A stretch of DNA of 64,000 nt from Moanibacter sp964542645 (GTDB lineage: Bacteria > Verrucomicrobiota > Verrucomicrobiia > Opitutales > UBA2987): the NCBI GenBank assembly GCA_964542645.1, contig CAZIUG010000015.1:692075-756074 (forward strand), read 5' to 3'. Both the position numbers and the translations under genes were made by a program. The notes under the pieces are model-generated. The model did no database searches and had not been told where the DNA came from. It worked only from the letters and a program-made list of their open reading frames with translations. Positions 46,588 through 55,818 of the stretch are shown here, in pieces. Numbering within the stretch: position 1 is the stretch's first letter; every line of letters begins with the position of its first letter.

Positions 46588-48972
46588 CTAAAACTTGTAC
46601 TTTAGCCCTGTTTCGATCTTCCACGAGCTGTATTCGTTGTCCTTGATCCGGGATGGATCGCCCTTGTAGGTCCTCTCGGGCCAGTCTACGAAATTAGATA
46701 ATTTCAAGAAGGACCGTAAGCGTTTCGTTAATTGAAAACTAAAGGCTAAATCCATCCTCAAAACATCTTCCATGACCTCATCACGTGCCAATTCAGACCC
46801 GATTTCTTCCAAATAAACACTTTGGTAAACTAGAGAAAAGATGGTGTTAAATGAACCGAGATTATGTTTTGCGGTTAAGGCTGCGAAATGGTTGGATCGT
46901 TCGGGCAAACGGAGGACTTCGCCAGGACGACTATCTGTATCCGCAGTAGTGTCCGAGAAAATATAGAATGCCGTCAATGTAATGTCGCCCAGCAATGGGC
47001 GAAGAAAACCCAACTGGCGCTCCCATCCTAATTCAACGCCCCCTACCGATGCTCGGTTACCGTTTTCCTTACGGCGACGATTATACCCATCGAAAGGACC
47101 TCCCTGTATGATGTCTTCGGAATCATAGAAAAATGCATTAAGCTTTTTGTAATAGGCAGCTATACTCAGGTTTCCAACGGTCTCGTTTTCCAGATATGCT
47201 GCCAGAACCAAATTATCGAATCTAGTTGGTTGAAGATTAGGGTTCCCCTCACTGACAAACTGAAAATTCGTCGTGATCCTTCGGAACGGAACGAGATCAA
47301 AATAATCTGGACGAGCTAGCGTTTGAAACCAGGCCGCCCGTAATTTAGTGCTCCGACTGAGCATGTATTCCAATTCAACTGCACCCAACAATTTGGCATA
47401 GTCGCTCCCTCCACTAACAGTATCGGTCGACACGTAATTCCCTTCATCGTCTGTTTTAAGGATATTGCCGGTAGTTTCCAGGTTAGTGTTCTCAAAACGG
47501 ACTCCCCCCTTGAGCGACCAGCGTTCAATCTCGAAGGCCTGGAGAAAGTAAGCACCAATAACCTCCTCCGATGCCTGATAATTATTGGTATCCGACTCAA
47601 TTCGGGATCTGCCAGAGTTGAGGGAAAAATTCCCAGCCTCCGTCTCAATTAAATCACGAAAGGCCGAGCTGTTGATACTAGGACCTGACAAATAGGTATC
47701 TCGAATGACTAATCTCTGATCCTCTCCGGCTACTGCGTCTAATAAGAGGTCACCATTGAATTCATCAAATACGGTATTTTCATAGGTATTTTCCCGCTCC
47801 TTTGAACGATATAACATCCCCATTTTGAGACTGCCTGCTAAGGAACCTAGATTCATCCGCCTCTCATAGTTAAACTGGAAGGCTTTATCGTCGTCCTTCG
47901 TACCGGAGTTTCTCCTACCATATTCTTTAAAATGAAACGAGCTAGGTTCATTAAGATCTCGTCCGTTTAGAACCGATACAGCAGGGAAAGCTGGATTTGA
48001 GAGTGAGTACTCGTAGTCAATTCCTTCTGATCGAAAAATCGGGTTTATATTTCCCAGGCTTTCTCTCTCCCAGCGAGACAAATAGAAACTGTAATCAAAA
48101 CGAGAATGTTCTCCCCAAACGTCACCTCCAACTAGAACTCGGGAAATTTTCCGTTTTCCACCGACATCATAGAGTATCACTTCTGAAGAGGCATCACGCA
48201 CAAGTACAGACTCATAACCACCTGGTTTCGAACCATCCGGCACTAATGAGGCTATCTCCCCATCCGCAAACCAGTATCTTTTGAGCATATAGTTTACATT
48301 GTCGGTCCGATCCTGGATGGTAGACTTCAAGTAGATCTCGTGCCGCTTACTCAGTCGGTGATCGACTGATATAACCGCCTGGTTTCGAATCGTCTCTGCA
48401 GAATTTATACTCAAGCGCATTCGATCGATAAAGAAGAATTCTTGCCCTTGAAATTCCCGCTTGCGCCAGCGCAACCCCATCTTCTCGAATACCTGATTAG
48501 AACCAGTCCTGTCTCCCTTTACCGTAATAGCCCAACGGTTTTCTTTACCTAGAATCTGGCTATTTGTTCCCTTAAACTGAAGGAATCCGGAACCAGATAA
48601 ATCGCTATATTTGTAGGAAATCTCGCCACTACCGGAGCGTTTCGGGCCACCAAATGGTCTTCCAAACGGAAACCGTGCCCGTTCATTAACGCCTTCGGAG
48701 TCGATATTCGACAGCATAACATTCCCTATATCTCCAATCGATTGATACTCCGTCGCCAGGGGATTTCGTTTATCCAAAACTCGTTGGCGTTGACGCGGAT
48801 TCTCATCCACACTTCCGTCTGTGTTGTCCACCGTCCTGTGTTGCTTTTTATTTCCAGGAGGCTGCAAAAACTGCGGTTCCTTACTTGAAGAATCCTGGCC
48901 CCAAACACCCAGAACAGCTACTGACAGAGAAACAGTAAAAATTACTAGAGAGGAAGGTGGCAATGGAGTCAT
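46588..48972 (-). CDS. TonB-dependent-receptor-type outer membrane barrel without obvious plug
   Basis: This 794-residue protein has a signal peptide (LVIFTVSLSVAVLGVWG) and ends in LKYKF, an outer-membrane C-terminus with terminal Phe. The C-terminal half contains the barrel motifs of the Xanthomonas/Caulobacter-type receptors, for example TLARPDYFDLVPFRR, SEGNPNLQPTRFDN and IAAYYKKLNAFFY. The first 120 residues are a polar linker and short strands. They lack the plug pattern ('VSVRGLGP...', 'LNG') that normally precedes the barrel. The gene may therefore encode a plug-less barrel, or the plug may be unusually diverged. The ligand is unknown. Confidence 0.75.
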   Translation of the reverse strand: MTPLPPSSLVIFTVSLSVAVLGVWGQDSSSKEPQFLQPPGNKKQHRTVDNTDGSVDENPRQRQRVLDKRNPLATEYQSIGDIGNVMLSNIDSEGVNERARFPFGRPFGGPKRSGSGEISYKYSDLSGSGFLQFKGTNSQILGKENRWAITVKGDRTGSNQVFEKMGLRWRKREFQGQEFFFIDRMRLSINSAETIRNQAVISVDHRLSKRHEIYLKSTIQDRTDNVNYMLKRYWFADGEIASLVPDGSKPGGYESVLVRDASSEVILYDVGGKRKISRVLVGGDVWGEHSRFDYSFYLSRWERESLGNINPIFRSEGIDYEYSLSNPAFPAVSVLNGRDLNEPSSFHFKEYGRRNSGTKDDDKAFQFNYERRMNLGSLAGSLKMGMLYRSKERENTYENTVFDEFNGDLLLDAVAGEDQRLVIRDTYLSGPSINSSAFRDLIETEAGNFSLNSGRSRIESDTNNYQASEEVIGAYFLQAFEIERWSLKGGVRFENTNLETTGNILKTDDEGNYVSTDTVSGGSDYAKLLGAVELEYMLSRSTKLRAAWFQTLARPDYFDLVPFRRITTNFQFVSEGNPNLQPTRFDNLVLAAYLENETVGNLSIAAYYKKLNAFFYDSEDIIQGGPFDGYNRRRKENGNRASVGGVELGWERQLGFLRPLLGDITLTAFYIFSDTTADTDSRPGEVLRLPERSNHFAALTAKHNLGSFNTIFSLVYQSVYLEEIGSELARDEVMEDVLRMDLAFSFQLTKRLRSFLKLSNFVDWPERTYKGDPSRIKDNEYSSWKIETGLKYKF

Positions 48973-49261
48973 TTTCTATAGGTTAAACCCCGGAGACCTG
49001 TTAATCGAAATCGAGAGGACCTCCTGGGTTCAGTCTAACTAGCCTAAGTAACAACACATGCCAATTCTAAACCTGTTTTTTTGCATAGAAAACTGAAATA
49101 CTCAAAAATAGGAGCATACTGCGATATCAGGCTAGGTACGTCGCACGAATTACGCCAATCAATAGGATCATCTAACAAACCAGAGAAAGAAAGCGCGAAG
49201 ATTGTAAACACTAAAAGGCAAACCTTGACTTTGGGTCCAAGGATAATTTGACCTTAAGGCC

Positions 49262-50020
49262 ATGAAATCAGGCGAAATTGAAATACCAGAGATAAGACGT
49301 CCCGAGAAAGAATTGGTTGGTCGTCTAGAGGGAATCGGGAGTGCTACTGCTAGCGGCGAACTAGCCAAACTTGGAATTCGGAACTCCCACATGATCGGTC
49401 CGCTTCCGCGACTGGAAGGAGCCAGCATCGTCGGGCCCGCTATCACTCTACATTTTCTACCTAAGCGCGAGGATCTACACAAACATGGGGAATACACTAA
49501 CCCGGAAGAACAGCTTCATCGCCACGCCCTCTACCAAACACAACCCGGAGACATTGTCGTCGTTGATGCTCGCGGAGATATGAGTAGCGGTATTTTCGGT
49601 GATATGATGTTGACCTTCTTCAAGGGCAGAGGGGGCGCTGGAGTTATAGTAGATGGCTGTATTCGGGATTATCCTAAGGTCAAGGAGTTAGAACTTCCCC
49701 TTTGGACGCGTGGCTTTACTCCAAACTTTCATGTCCAAACCAACATTTGGCCAGTCGCTGTGAACTGCCCAATCGCATGCGGCGGCTGCCTAGTCGTGCC
49801 CGGCGATATTATCATCGCCGATGATGACGGAGCAGTTGTCGTCCCCATTGGATTAGCTGAAAAAATAGCGGAATTAGCGGGAGAACACACCGAATGGGAA
49901 GTTTTTAGCCGAGAACGTCTTCTCTCTGGCGGCGATCTACGTAAATATTATCCCCTCAAGGAAGAGGCACGGACCGAATATGAAGAGTGGAAAAGGAAAC
50001 ATGGATATATTAAATCATGA
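49262..50020 (+). CDS. RraA-family aldolase/decarboxylase-like protein
   Basis: This 252-residue protein carries the RraA/HMG-CHA aldolase fold with VVVDARGDMSSGIFGDMM, then GGAGVIVDGCIRDYPKVKE (catalytic Arg-Asp), and a C-terminal block CGGCLVVPGDIIIADDDGAVVVP. Relatives cleave 4-hydroxy-4-methyl-2-oxoglutarate or decarboxylate oxaloacetate; true RraA proteins that inhibit RNase E are shorter. An added C-terminal tail of about 40 residues is Glu/Lys-rich. It heads a plus-strand run with SelA-like, amidohydrolase and D-threonine-aldolase-like genes, supporting a catabolic rather than regulatory role. Confidence 0.82.
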   Translation: MKSGEIEIPEIRRPEKELVGRLEGIGSATASGELAKLGIRNSHMIGPLPRLEGASIVGPAITLHFLPKREDLHKHGEYTNPEEQLHRHALYQTQPGDIVVVDARGDMSSGIFGDMMLTFFKGRGGAGVIVDGCIRDYPKVKELELPLWTRGFTPNFHVQTNIWPVAVNCPIACGGCLVVPGDIIIADDDGAVVVPIGLAEKIAELAGEHTEWEVFSRERLLSGGDLRKYYPLKEEARTEYEEWKRKHGYIKS

Positions 50021-50204
50021 TATTTTTGGAATTGATTTTATTACTAAGTCAAATCGCTAAAAAAGGAGCCAATAGCTCCGAATCTGAGACGTCTTATTGG
50101 ACGATGCTGCAACAAGCCTCCCCTGATCGCCTTCATCGAGCGAACCTGCGATACAATATTTGTTTTAGATCTTAAGTTCGGCTCCCAAACTAGATTAAAT
50201 CCTC

Positions 50205-51323
50205 ATGCCCAACCACAGAAGTTTTCCTACCTACGAATCCATCGGAGTAAGACCGCTAATCAACTGCAAAGGCACAATAACCATGGTGGGGGGGTCCATA
50301 ATGTTACCCGAAGTGATCGATGCTATGAACGATGCGGCAAAATGTTACGTCAATCTCGAGGAATTGATGGAGGCGGTGGGTGCCCGTATAGCCGAGCTGA
50401 TGCAATGTGAGTGGGGCCTCGTCACGACGGGATGCGCAGCAGCTTTATGCCAGATTACCGCCGCTTGTGTAGCCGGAACTGACCCGGAGAAGATAGCCCT
50501 TCTACCGGATACAACTAGCATGAAAAACGAAGTCCTGGTGCAACCAACTCACCACCATGGCTACGAACACGCAGTAAGGATGGTTGGGGTGCGGATGATT
50601 GAGGTAAGGGATCTGGAAGAGCTTAAGTCGGCTATTAACGACCGTACCGCCATGCTGCTGTTATTTGGTGATGCGTCAGATCGAGGGACAATCTCAGTCC
50701 GTGATACTGCGCAGGTCGGACGGGACCACGGAGTGCCAACCTTTGTCGATGCTGCTGCTGAACGTCCCGATGTCCCCAATTGGTATTTGTCTGAGGGGGC
50801 CGATGCGGTGGCGTATAGCGGCGGGAAATGCCTCCGAGGCCCTCAGTCGTCTGGTTTCGTTCTTGGCCGTAAGAATCTCCTCCAAGCTGCTTTTATGAAT
50901 GGTTCGCCACACCAGTCCATCGGCCGTCCTATGAAAGCGAGCAAGGAGGAAACAATGGGTCTTCTGGCAGCTATTGAGCAGTGGATCAGTCGTGATCACA
51001 ATATGGAATGGAAGCTATGGGAAAGCTGGCTTGAGGTAATTGCGCAATCCGCGACAATATTTGATTCCGTGACTGCTTCAATCAGGTTACCTGGCCGTTC
51101 TAACGTTGCCCCAGTTCTTTCTGTTGAATGGAGCCACGAAATATTGGGAATCTCTGGAGAGGAAGTCTCTCGCAGACTCTCACAAGGAGAGCCACGAATT
51201 GAAGTCAATAGCCATGAAAAGGGAATCTCGATCATGCCCTACATGATGGAGGCCGGAGAGGCCGAAATCGTAGCACAACGACTGGCCCAGATTTTCAAGG
51301 AAGTTGACCGAACTGAAACTTGA
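50205..51323 (+). CDS. SelA-like PLP-dependent enzyme (D-glucosaminate-6-phosphate ammonia-lyase type)
   Basis: This 372-residue fold-type I PLP enzyme of the SelA superfamily has the N-terminal block YESIGVRPLINCKGTITMVGGS. The cofactor loop is TTGCAAALCQITAACVAGTDP, the Asp in FVDAAAERPD, and the Schiff-base Lys208 is in AYSGGKCLRGPQSSG. The family includes DgaE-type ammonia-lyases that turn aminosugar acids into 2-keto-3-deoxy acids. True SelA can be excluded, since the length and neighbours do not fit and no selB or selC is present. The substrate is inferred only in type. Confidence 0.8.
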   Translation: MPNHRSFPTYESIGVRPLINCKGTITMVGGSIMLPEVIDAMNDAAKCYVNLEELMEAVGARIAELMQCEWGLVTTGCAAALCQITAACVAGTDPEKIALLPDTTSMKNEVLVQPTHHHGYEHAVRMVGVRMIEVRDLEELKSAINDRTAMLLLFGDASDRGTISVRDTAQVGRDHGVPTFVDAAAERPDVPNWYLSEGADAVAYSGGKCLRGPQSSGFVLGRKNLLQAAFMNGSPHQSIGRPMKASKEETMGLLAAIEQWISRDHNMEWKLWESWLEVIAQSATIFDSVTASIRLPGRSNVAPVLSVEWSHEILGISGEEVSRRLSQGEPRIEVNSHEKGISIMPYMMEAGEAEIVAQRLAQIFKEVDRTET

Positions 51324-51588
51324 GTGTTGATGAGAGGATAAGACTTTAACGTAGAACAAGCTTTTTACTTTTCATGTTAGGCAATCAAGACTTACATCTT
51401 GTATTTCTTAGTCTGTGGAGGGATTACACCTCTGATTTCTCCAGCAGATGGCCAGAAAAATACCACATGCAGGCTAAGCCAATGTAGCTTGCTGAACCAT
51501 CACACGAAAGGGACTCCTGATTTATGAAATTTTTCCAGAGGAGATTTAGAATCTACTCACCACAATTTAGGATTTAATCTATCTAGGC

Positions 51589-52779
51589 ATGAAATTAGAA
51601 AACAAGGCTGATCTTCTACTTAAAGGCGCTCGGGTCATTGATCCAGCAAACAAACGGAACTGCATCCTCGATCTGACCATAAAGGATGGAAAGATCTCCA
51701 AGGTCGAAAAAGAGATCTCATCCGATCAGGCCGACACTAGCATTGATCTTTCGGGTCTGTTAGTTACTCCCGGACTCATCGATATGCATCTGCATGCCTA
51801 TGCCACGAGACATCATCGCTCCGGAAACTTTATGGACAGTCTTAATCCCGATGCCCATTTTCCCGCTTCTGGAGTCACAACCTGTGTTGATACTGGAACT
51901 GCAGGTGCGGATGAAATCGGACATTTCCGCAAGACTGTTATGGATCAATCAAAAACACGTGTCTTGGCTTACGTGAATATTGCAAAACCCGGCATGGGGA
52001 CACCTGAACAGACTATCTCAAACTTCGATGCCGAAGCAGCTGCTGAGGCGGCAGAGACGCATGCCGAAGTCGTAGTCGGCATTAAAACCGCCCACTATTG
52101 GACCAATCAGCCCTTCGATAAAGACCATCCTCCATGGGAATCGGTCGAAAAAGCCGTTGAAGCAGGGAATCTCTGTAATATGCCTGCGATGATCGATTTC
52201 CACCCTCGTCCGCCGGATCGTCCCTATTCGGAACTACTTCTTGAAAAACTACGCCCGGGCGATATCCACACCCACGTCTTCGCACAGCACATTCCAACCA
52301 TCGACAAAAACGGGAAAGTCGAGCGCTATATGTTTCAGGCCCGAGATAGGGGTATCTGGTTCGATCTAGGACACGGCGCTGCGAGCTTTTGGTTCCACAA
52401 CGGCATTCGAGCCATCCATGAAGGGTTTGGACCCGATTCTATCAGCACGGACCTACACATGTCTAATATCCTTGGTCCTGTCTTCACTATGGCGGACACA
52501 ATGTCCAAATGTTTGATTATGGGAATGTCTCTCGAGGAAGTAATCTACAGATCTACCGTAACGCCGGCGCAAGCTATTCAACGGCCCAAACTCGGTACTC
52601 TCAGCGTTGGGGCCGAAGCTGACATCGCCGTCTTCGATCTTCAGAAAGGCGAATTTTCTTACCCCGACTGCGGCCACAAACGGTTGGACGGTAAAGAACG
52701 TCTAGAATGCAAATTGACGATTCGTAAGGGCGAGGTCATCTACGATCGTGACGCTATGACCGCAGCACCGTGGAAATGA
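51589..52779 (+). CDS. dihydroorotase-like amidohydrolase/deacetylase
   Basis: This 396-residue TIM-barrel metallohydrolase has His67-x-His69 (IDMHLHA), a probably carboxylated Lys166 (VVGIKTAHY), His205 (MIDFHPRPP), His227/His229 (DIHTHVFAQH) and Asp288 (ISTDLHMSN). The pattern fits the amidohydrolase/deacetylase subgroup that travels with DgaE-like lyases, such as the EF_0837 type. It would hydrolyse an N-acyl or cyclic amide bond before the aldolase or lyase steps encoded nearby. That order is inference. It lies 265 bases after the SelA-like gene. Confidence 0.85.
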   Translation: MKLENKADLLLKGARVIDPANKRNCILDLTIKDGKISKVEKEISSDQADTSIDLSGLLVTPGLIDMHLHAYATRHHRSGNFMDSLNPDAHFPASGVTTCVDTGTAGADEIGHFRKTVMDQSKTRVLAYVNIAKPGMGTPEQTISNFDAEAAAEAAETHAEVVVGIKTAHYWTNQPFDKDHPPWESVEKAVEAGNLCNMPAMIDFHPRPPDRPYSELLLEKLRPGDIHTHVFAQHIPTIDKNGKVERYMFQARDRGIWFDLGHGAASFWFHNGIRAIHEGFGPDSISTDLHMSNILGPVFTMADTMSKCLIMGMSLEEVIYRSTVTPAQAIQRPKLGTLSVGAEADIAVFDLQKGEFSYPDCGHKRLDGKERLECKLTIRKGEVIYDRDAMTAAPWK

Positions 52780-52870
52780 GCCTCTGTTATTTCCATGATC
52801 AAAGTGTAGTTGTACACTATTCAGGTATTCTTCCACTCGGCTAACCATCATTTAACCAATTCCAATACAA

Positions 52871-53968
52871 TTGAAAAATTACATAGGACTCCCCAAAGAA
52901 GATCTGGATACACCTGTTGTTCTGGTGGACCTCGAAATCATGGAGAAGAATATCGACAAAATGGTTGATATTATCGTCAAGAACGCCGGGGTCCGCTGGC
53001 GGCCCCACACGAAAGCGATGAAAACGCCAGAGCTTGCTCAAAAGTTGCTGGACGCAGGAGCTTCGGGTATCACCTGTGCGAAACTTGGTGAAGCCGAGGT
53101 CATGGCAGATGCCGGTATTACAGACATCCTTGTCGCCAATCAAATCGTAGGTCCTCAGAAAATTGCCCGCCTCGTTGAGTTGCGCCACCGGGCAGACGTC
53201 ATGGTTCTTGTCGATAGCAAAGAAAACATTGACGCATTGGATCGGGCAGCGCGAGAGAGGGGGATCATTATCAAGGTACTAGTCGAAGTTGATGTTGGAA
53301 TGGATAGGGCAGGAGTTAAACCAGGCGAACCAGTCCTTGAGTTAGCAAAAAGAATCAAAGAGTCCAAAGGTCTTAAATTCTCCGGTATCCAGACCTGGGA
53401 AGCCCACACACTAGAGATTACCCCTCTGGAAAAAAAGGAGCGTGCTGTCGCTGAGGCGATAAAACGGTTTGTCGACTCGGCTGAACTTTGCCGAAAAAAC
53501 GGAATTGCAGTCGATATTTTGAGTTGTGGAGGAACTGGAACCTACTGGATTAGCGCGGGACAACCTGGGATCACAGAGATCGAAGCTGGTGGAGGGATTT
53601 TTTCTGACATCCAATACCGCACAAGTTTTGGCGTGGCGCACGATTACGCCCTGACTGTCTACTCGACAGTAACTAGTCGGCCCACCCCTACTCGACTGAT
53701 CTGCGACTCAGGAAGAAAAACCATGAGTACCGATGCCGGTATCCCTAAACCCTTGGATATGCCTGAGGTCACCTCGGTCAGCCTGTCCGCCGAACATGGA
53801 ATTGTTCAATTCGCTGAACCAACCTCTAAACCGGCAGTCGGCGATCGTATGGAATTCGTCGTCGGCTACTCCGACACTACAACCTTTCTCCACAACTACA
53901 TCTATGGCATCCGCAACGGGATCGTCGAAACTGCCTGGCCTCTATTAGGAAGAGGGAAATTGCAGTAA
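52871..53968 (+). CDS. D-threonine aldolase-like PLP enzyme
   Basis: This 365-residue fold-type III (alanine-racemase-like) enzyme has the PLP-lysine Lys48 in RPHTKAMKTPELAQ, the GITCAKLGEAEVMADAGI block and the C-terminal YSDTTTFLHNYIYG region supplying metal-binding residues. The family cleaves beta-hydroxy-D-amino acids to glycine and an aldehyde, or dehydrates D-threo-3-hydroxyaspartate. The start is a TTG at 52871, since no ATG fits and KNYIGLPKEDLDTPVVLVD is the typical N-terminus. It closes the four-gene plus-strand run starting at 49262. Confidence 0.85.
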   Translation: MKNYIGLPKEDLDTPVVLVDLEIMEKNIDKMVDIIVKNAGVRWRPHTKAMKTPELAQKLLDAGASGITCAKLGEAEVMADAGITDILVANQIVGPQKIARLVELRHRADVMVLVDSKENIDALDRAARERGIIIKVLVEVDVGMDRAGVKPGEPVLELAKRIKESKGLKFSGIQTWEAHTLEITPLEKKERAVAEAIKRFVDSAELCRKNGIAVDILSCGGTGTYWISAGQPGITEIEAGGGIFSDIQYRTSFGVAHDYALTVYSTVTSRPTPTRLICDSGRKTMSTDAGIPKPLDMPEVTSVSLSAEHGIVQFAEPTSKPAVGDRMEFVVGYSDTTTFLHNYIYGIRNGIVETAWPLLGRGKLQ

Positions 53969-54678
53969 AATCGGTAGCCGGCGGCGAATTCATGGGTCGA
54001 AATAGCATACGTTCTTAGGATTCACAGACCAGCCCCCGAGGCTTTTGATCCAAAATAGCGGGAGAAGTGCTGCCAACTGGATCAGAAGGAAGAAAAGGGG
54101 CCACAAATAAATCATGAAGACCTCAGCTATTTCGAAACTATCCCGGTTTACTGGTTAATCGGTCCGCCAAATAAAACCATATCTATTAGATCCCGCCGAT
54201 TGAGCGCGCCAAATGGCGGCATCTCAGGAATACTTTTATATTCCTATGAGGAATAAATCAGCGCACATCTCCAGGAGCTAATTTTGGTATATCGTAATCA
54301 GGCCACTCGATCGTGTGGGGTGCCGTACATACTGCTTCTCTAAACATGAATAGAGAGATTTATTTTTTCTGATTTATGCGAGACCCATCTGAGGTAATTA
54401 TAAATTTATGGAGAACTCAGAGTCTGATAACATCTTAACCGGGAGTTAACGTAACTGCCGATCGTGTGGGCCAACCGTTTAATTCTCCTTTTATACTGAA
54501 GTTGATGTCCGGACTTATCAGGGGGTCGAGGTCGAAAGCCAAAAGATATTGCTGCAAACGGACTTGGACCTGTCTTTTGTACCCTTGCTCAAATACTTGA
54601 GATTATAGAGGTCAGACTTTATCAATTTATCCCTATAAAGCTCACGAAAAAATGCTATAGACGAAGAAAGCTAATCTA
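53969..54678. other. 710-base gap with no clear gene
   Basis: The longest gap in the window. A 41-codon minus-strand ORF (53990-54115) encodes a hydrophobic peptide containing LWPLFFLLIQLAALLPLFWI, perhaps a permease remnant or a small membrane protein, but unproven. The 12-mer cgatcgtgtggg occurs twice (54308-54319 and 54459-54470). A GTG start for the next gene lies at the right end with no visible Shine-Dalgarno. No RNA family was recognised. Confidence 0.35.
54308..54470. repeat. 12-base direct repeat, copies 151 bases apart
   Basis: CGATCGTGTGGG occurs at 54308-54319 and 54459-54470, both upstream of the 2-hydroxyacid dehydrogenase gene. A repeat of this length is unlikely in 710 bases by chance. 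A regulator binding site is possible. Confidence 0.5.
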
Positions 54679-55683
54679 GTGAATACTTTAAAAGCAGCCT
54701 GTGTGGCCTGGGACGCTGAAGAAATCCCCGAATGGGTGCCGCCTCAAATTGAAGCAGCCGGAGTCGAATTCGCAGCTCTACAATGTCAGACGCCTAGTGA
54801 GGCTCTGTTGTTCGCACGTGACGCCGATATAATATGGGTTATGGGTGGTTCTAACTTGATCACAAGGGAGATTATACCACAACTAGACTCCTGTGGAGCC
54901 ATAATTAGGAGCGGAAGTGGAACAGACAATATTCCTGTAGACCTTGCTACCGAATATGGTATTATCGTGGCAAACACACCAGATGCTACGACTGTCCCTG
55001 TAGCTGAACACACCATAGGACTACTCCTGTCGGTAGTCCGACGCATCCCCATCCACGATCGTCTTGCACGACAGGGGGGATGGAACAACTCTACATCAAA
55101 ACCCCGTTTTTTACTTCAGGGAAGTACAGTTGGATTGATAGGTTTCGGCAGAATCGCACGCTGTGTTGCGAACCGGCTTGTTCCCTTCGGAGTAAAACTA
55201 ATTTTAGTTTATGATCCTTTTGTCGATGCTGAGGCGATAGTAGAAGACAAAGTCAAGAAGGTCGAGCTCCCGCAACTACTATCTGAATCAGACTTTATAT
55301 CCATTCATACTCCACTTATTGGAGAGACGCACCATATGATCAGTGAAGCCGAGATTTCCCAAATGAAATCAACTTGTGTAGTGATCAATACCTCCAGAGG
55401 CTCCGTTGTTGACAACAAAGCCCTCACTAATGCTTTAAGAGAGGGAAGAATTTGGGGTGCTGGCCTTGATGTGTTAGAAAGCGAACCGCCAGATAAAGAC
55501 GATTTGCTACTGCAATTGGACAATGTCGTCCTGACATCACACATCGGTGCGCAGTATGAGGGACACTTGGACGGGTTCTGGCAACTTTCCGTTGAGACGA
55601 TCATCGACTTATCTCGCGGGAAGTGGCCGGTTTCTTATGTGAATCCTAAAGTAAGACCTCGATGGGAATTGGCGGAAAGATAG
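54679..55683 (+). CDS. D-isomer-specific 2-hydroxyacid dehydrogenase (phosphoglycerate dehydrogenase-like)
   Basis: This 334-residue NAD(P)-dependent enzyme has the nucleotide motif VGLIGFGRIARCVANRL near 155, catalytic Arg240 (INTSRGSVVD), Glu269 and His288 (LTSHIGAQ). It reversibly oxidises a 2-hydroxyacid to a 2-keto acid. The start codon is GTG at 54679. It sits alone between the amidohydrolase run and a convergent, unrelated-strand dehydrogenase of the same superfamily. A probable terminator follows its stop. The substrate is open; glyoxylate/hydroxypyruvate-type compounds are likely. Confidence 0.87.
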   Translation: MNTLKAACVAWDAEEIPEWVPPQIEAAGVEFAALQCQTPSEALLFARDADIIWVMGGSNLITREIIPQLDSCGAIIRSGSGTDNIPVDLATEYGIIVANTPDATTVPVAEHTIGLLLSVVRRIPIHDRLARQGGWNNSTSKPRFLLQGSTVGLIGFGRIARCVANRLVPFGVKLILVYDPFVDAEAIVEDKVKKVELPQLLSESDFISIHTPLIGETHHMISEAEISQMKSTCVVINTSRGSVVDNKALTNALREGRIWGAGLDVLESEPPDKDDLLLQLDNVVLTSHIGAQYEGHLDGFWQLSVETIIDLSRGKWPVSYVNPKVRPRWELAER

Positions 55684-55729
55684 AAAAAAGCCGGGGCTCT
55701 TTGACTCGGGAATCCGTCTCAGGACCGAA

Positions 55730-55778
55730 TTTGAGGATAACACTTACATCCTCAAAACGAACTTGAGGAAAGTTTTTT
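55730..55778 (+). terminator. nested hairpins and T-run between convergent dehydrogenase genes
   Basis: Arms TCCTCAA (55749-55755) and TTGAGGA (55763-55769) pair over a 7-base loop and are followed by six T bases at 55773-55778, a rho-independent terminator for the plus-strand gene. Upstream, TTTGAGGAT (55730-55738) can pair with ATCCTCAAA (55748-55756), a competing 9-bp hairpin that would block the first one. Confidence 0.6.
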
Positions 55779-55818
55779 AGTCTTCGAGGTATACATTTTG
55801 AAGACTGGAATGAGTAAT

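Noticed and set aside
50205..51323. Selenocysteine synthase SelA
   Set aside because: The SelA fold is shared, but no selB, selD or selC is present and the catabolic neighbours point to an ammonia-lyase-type enzyme.
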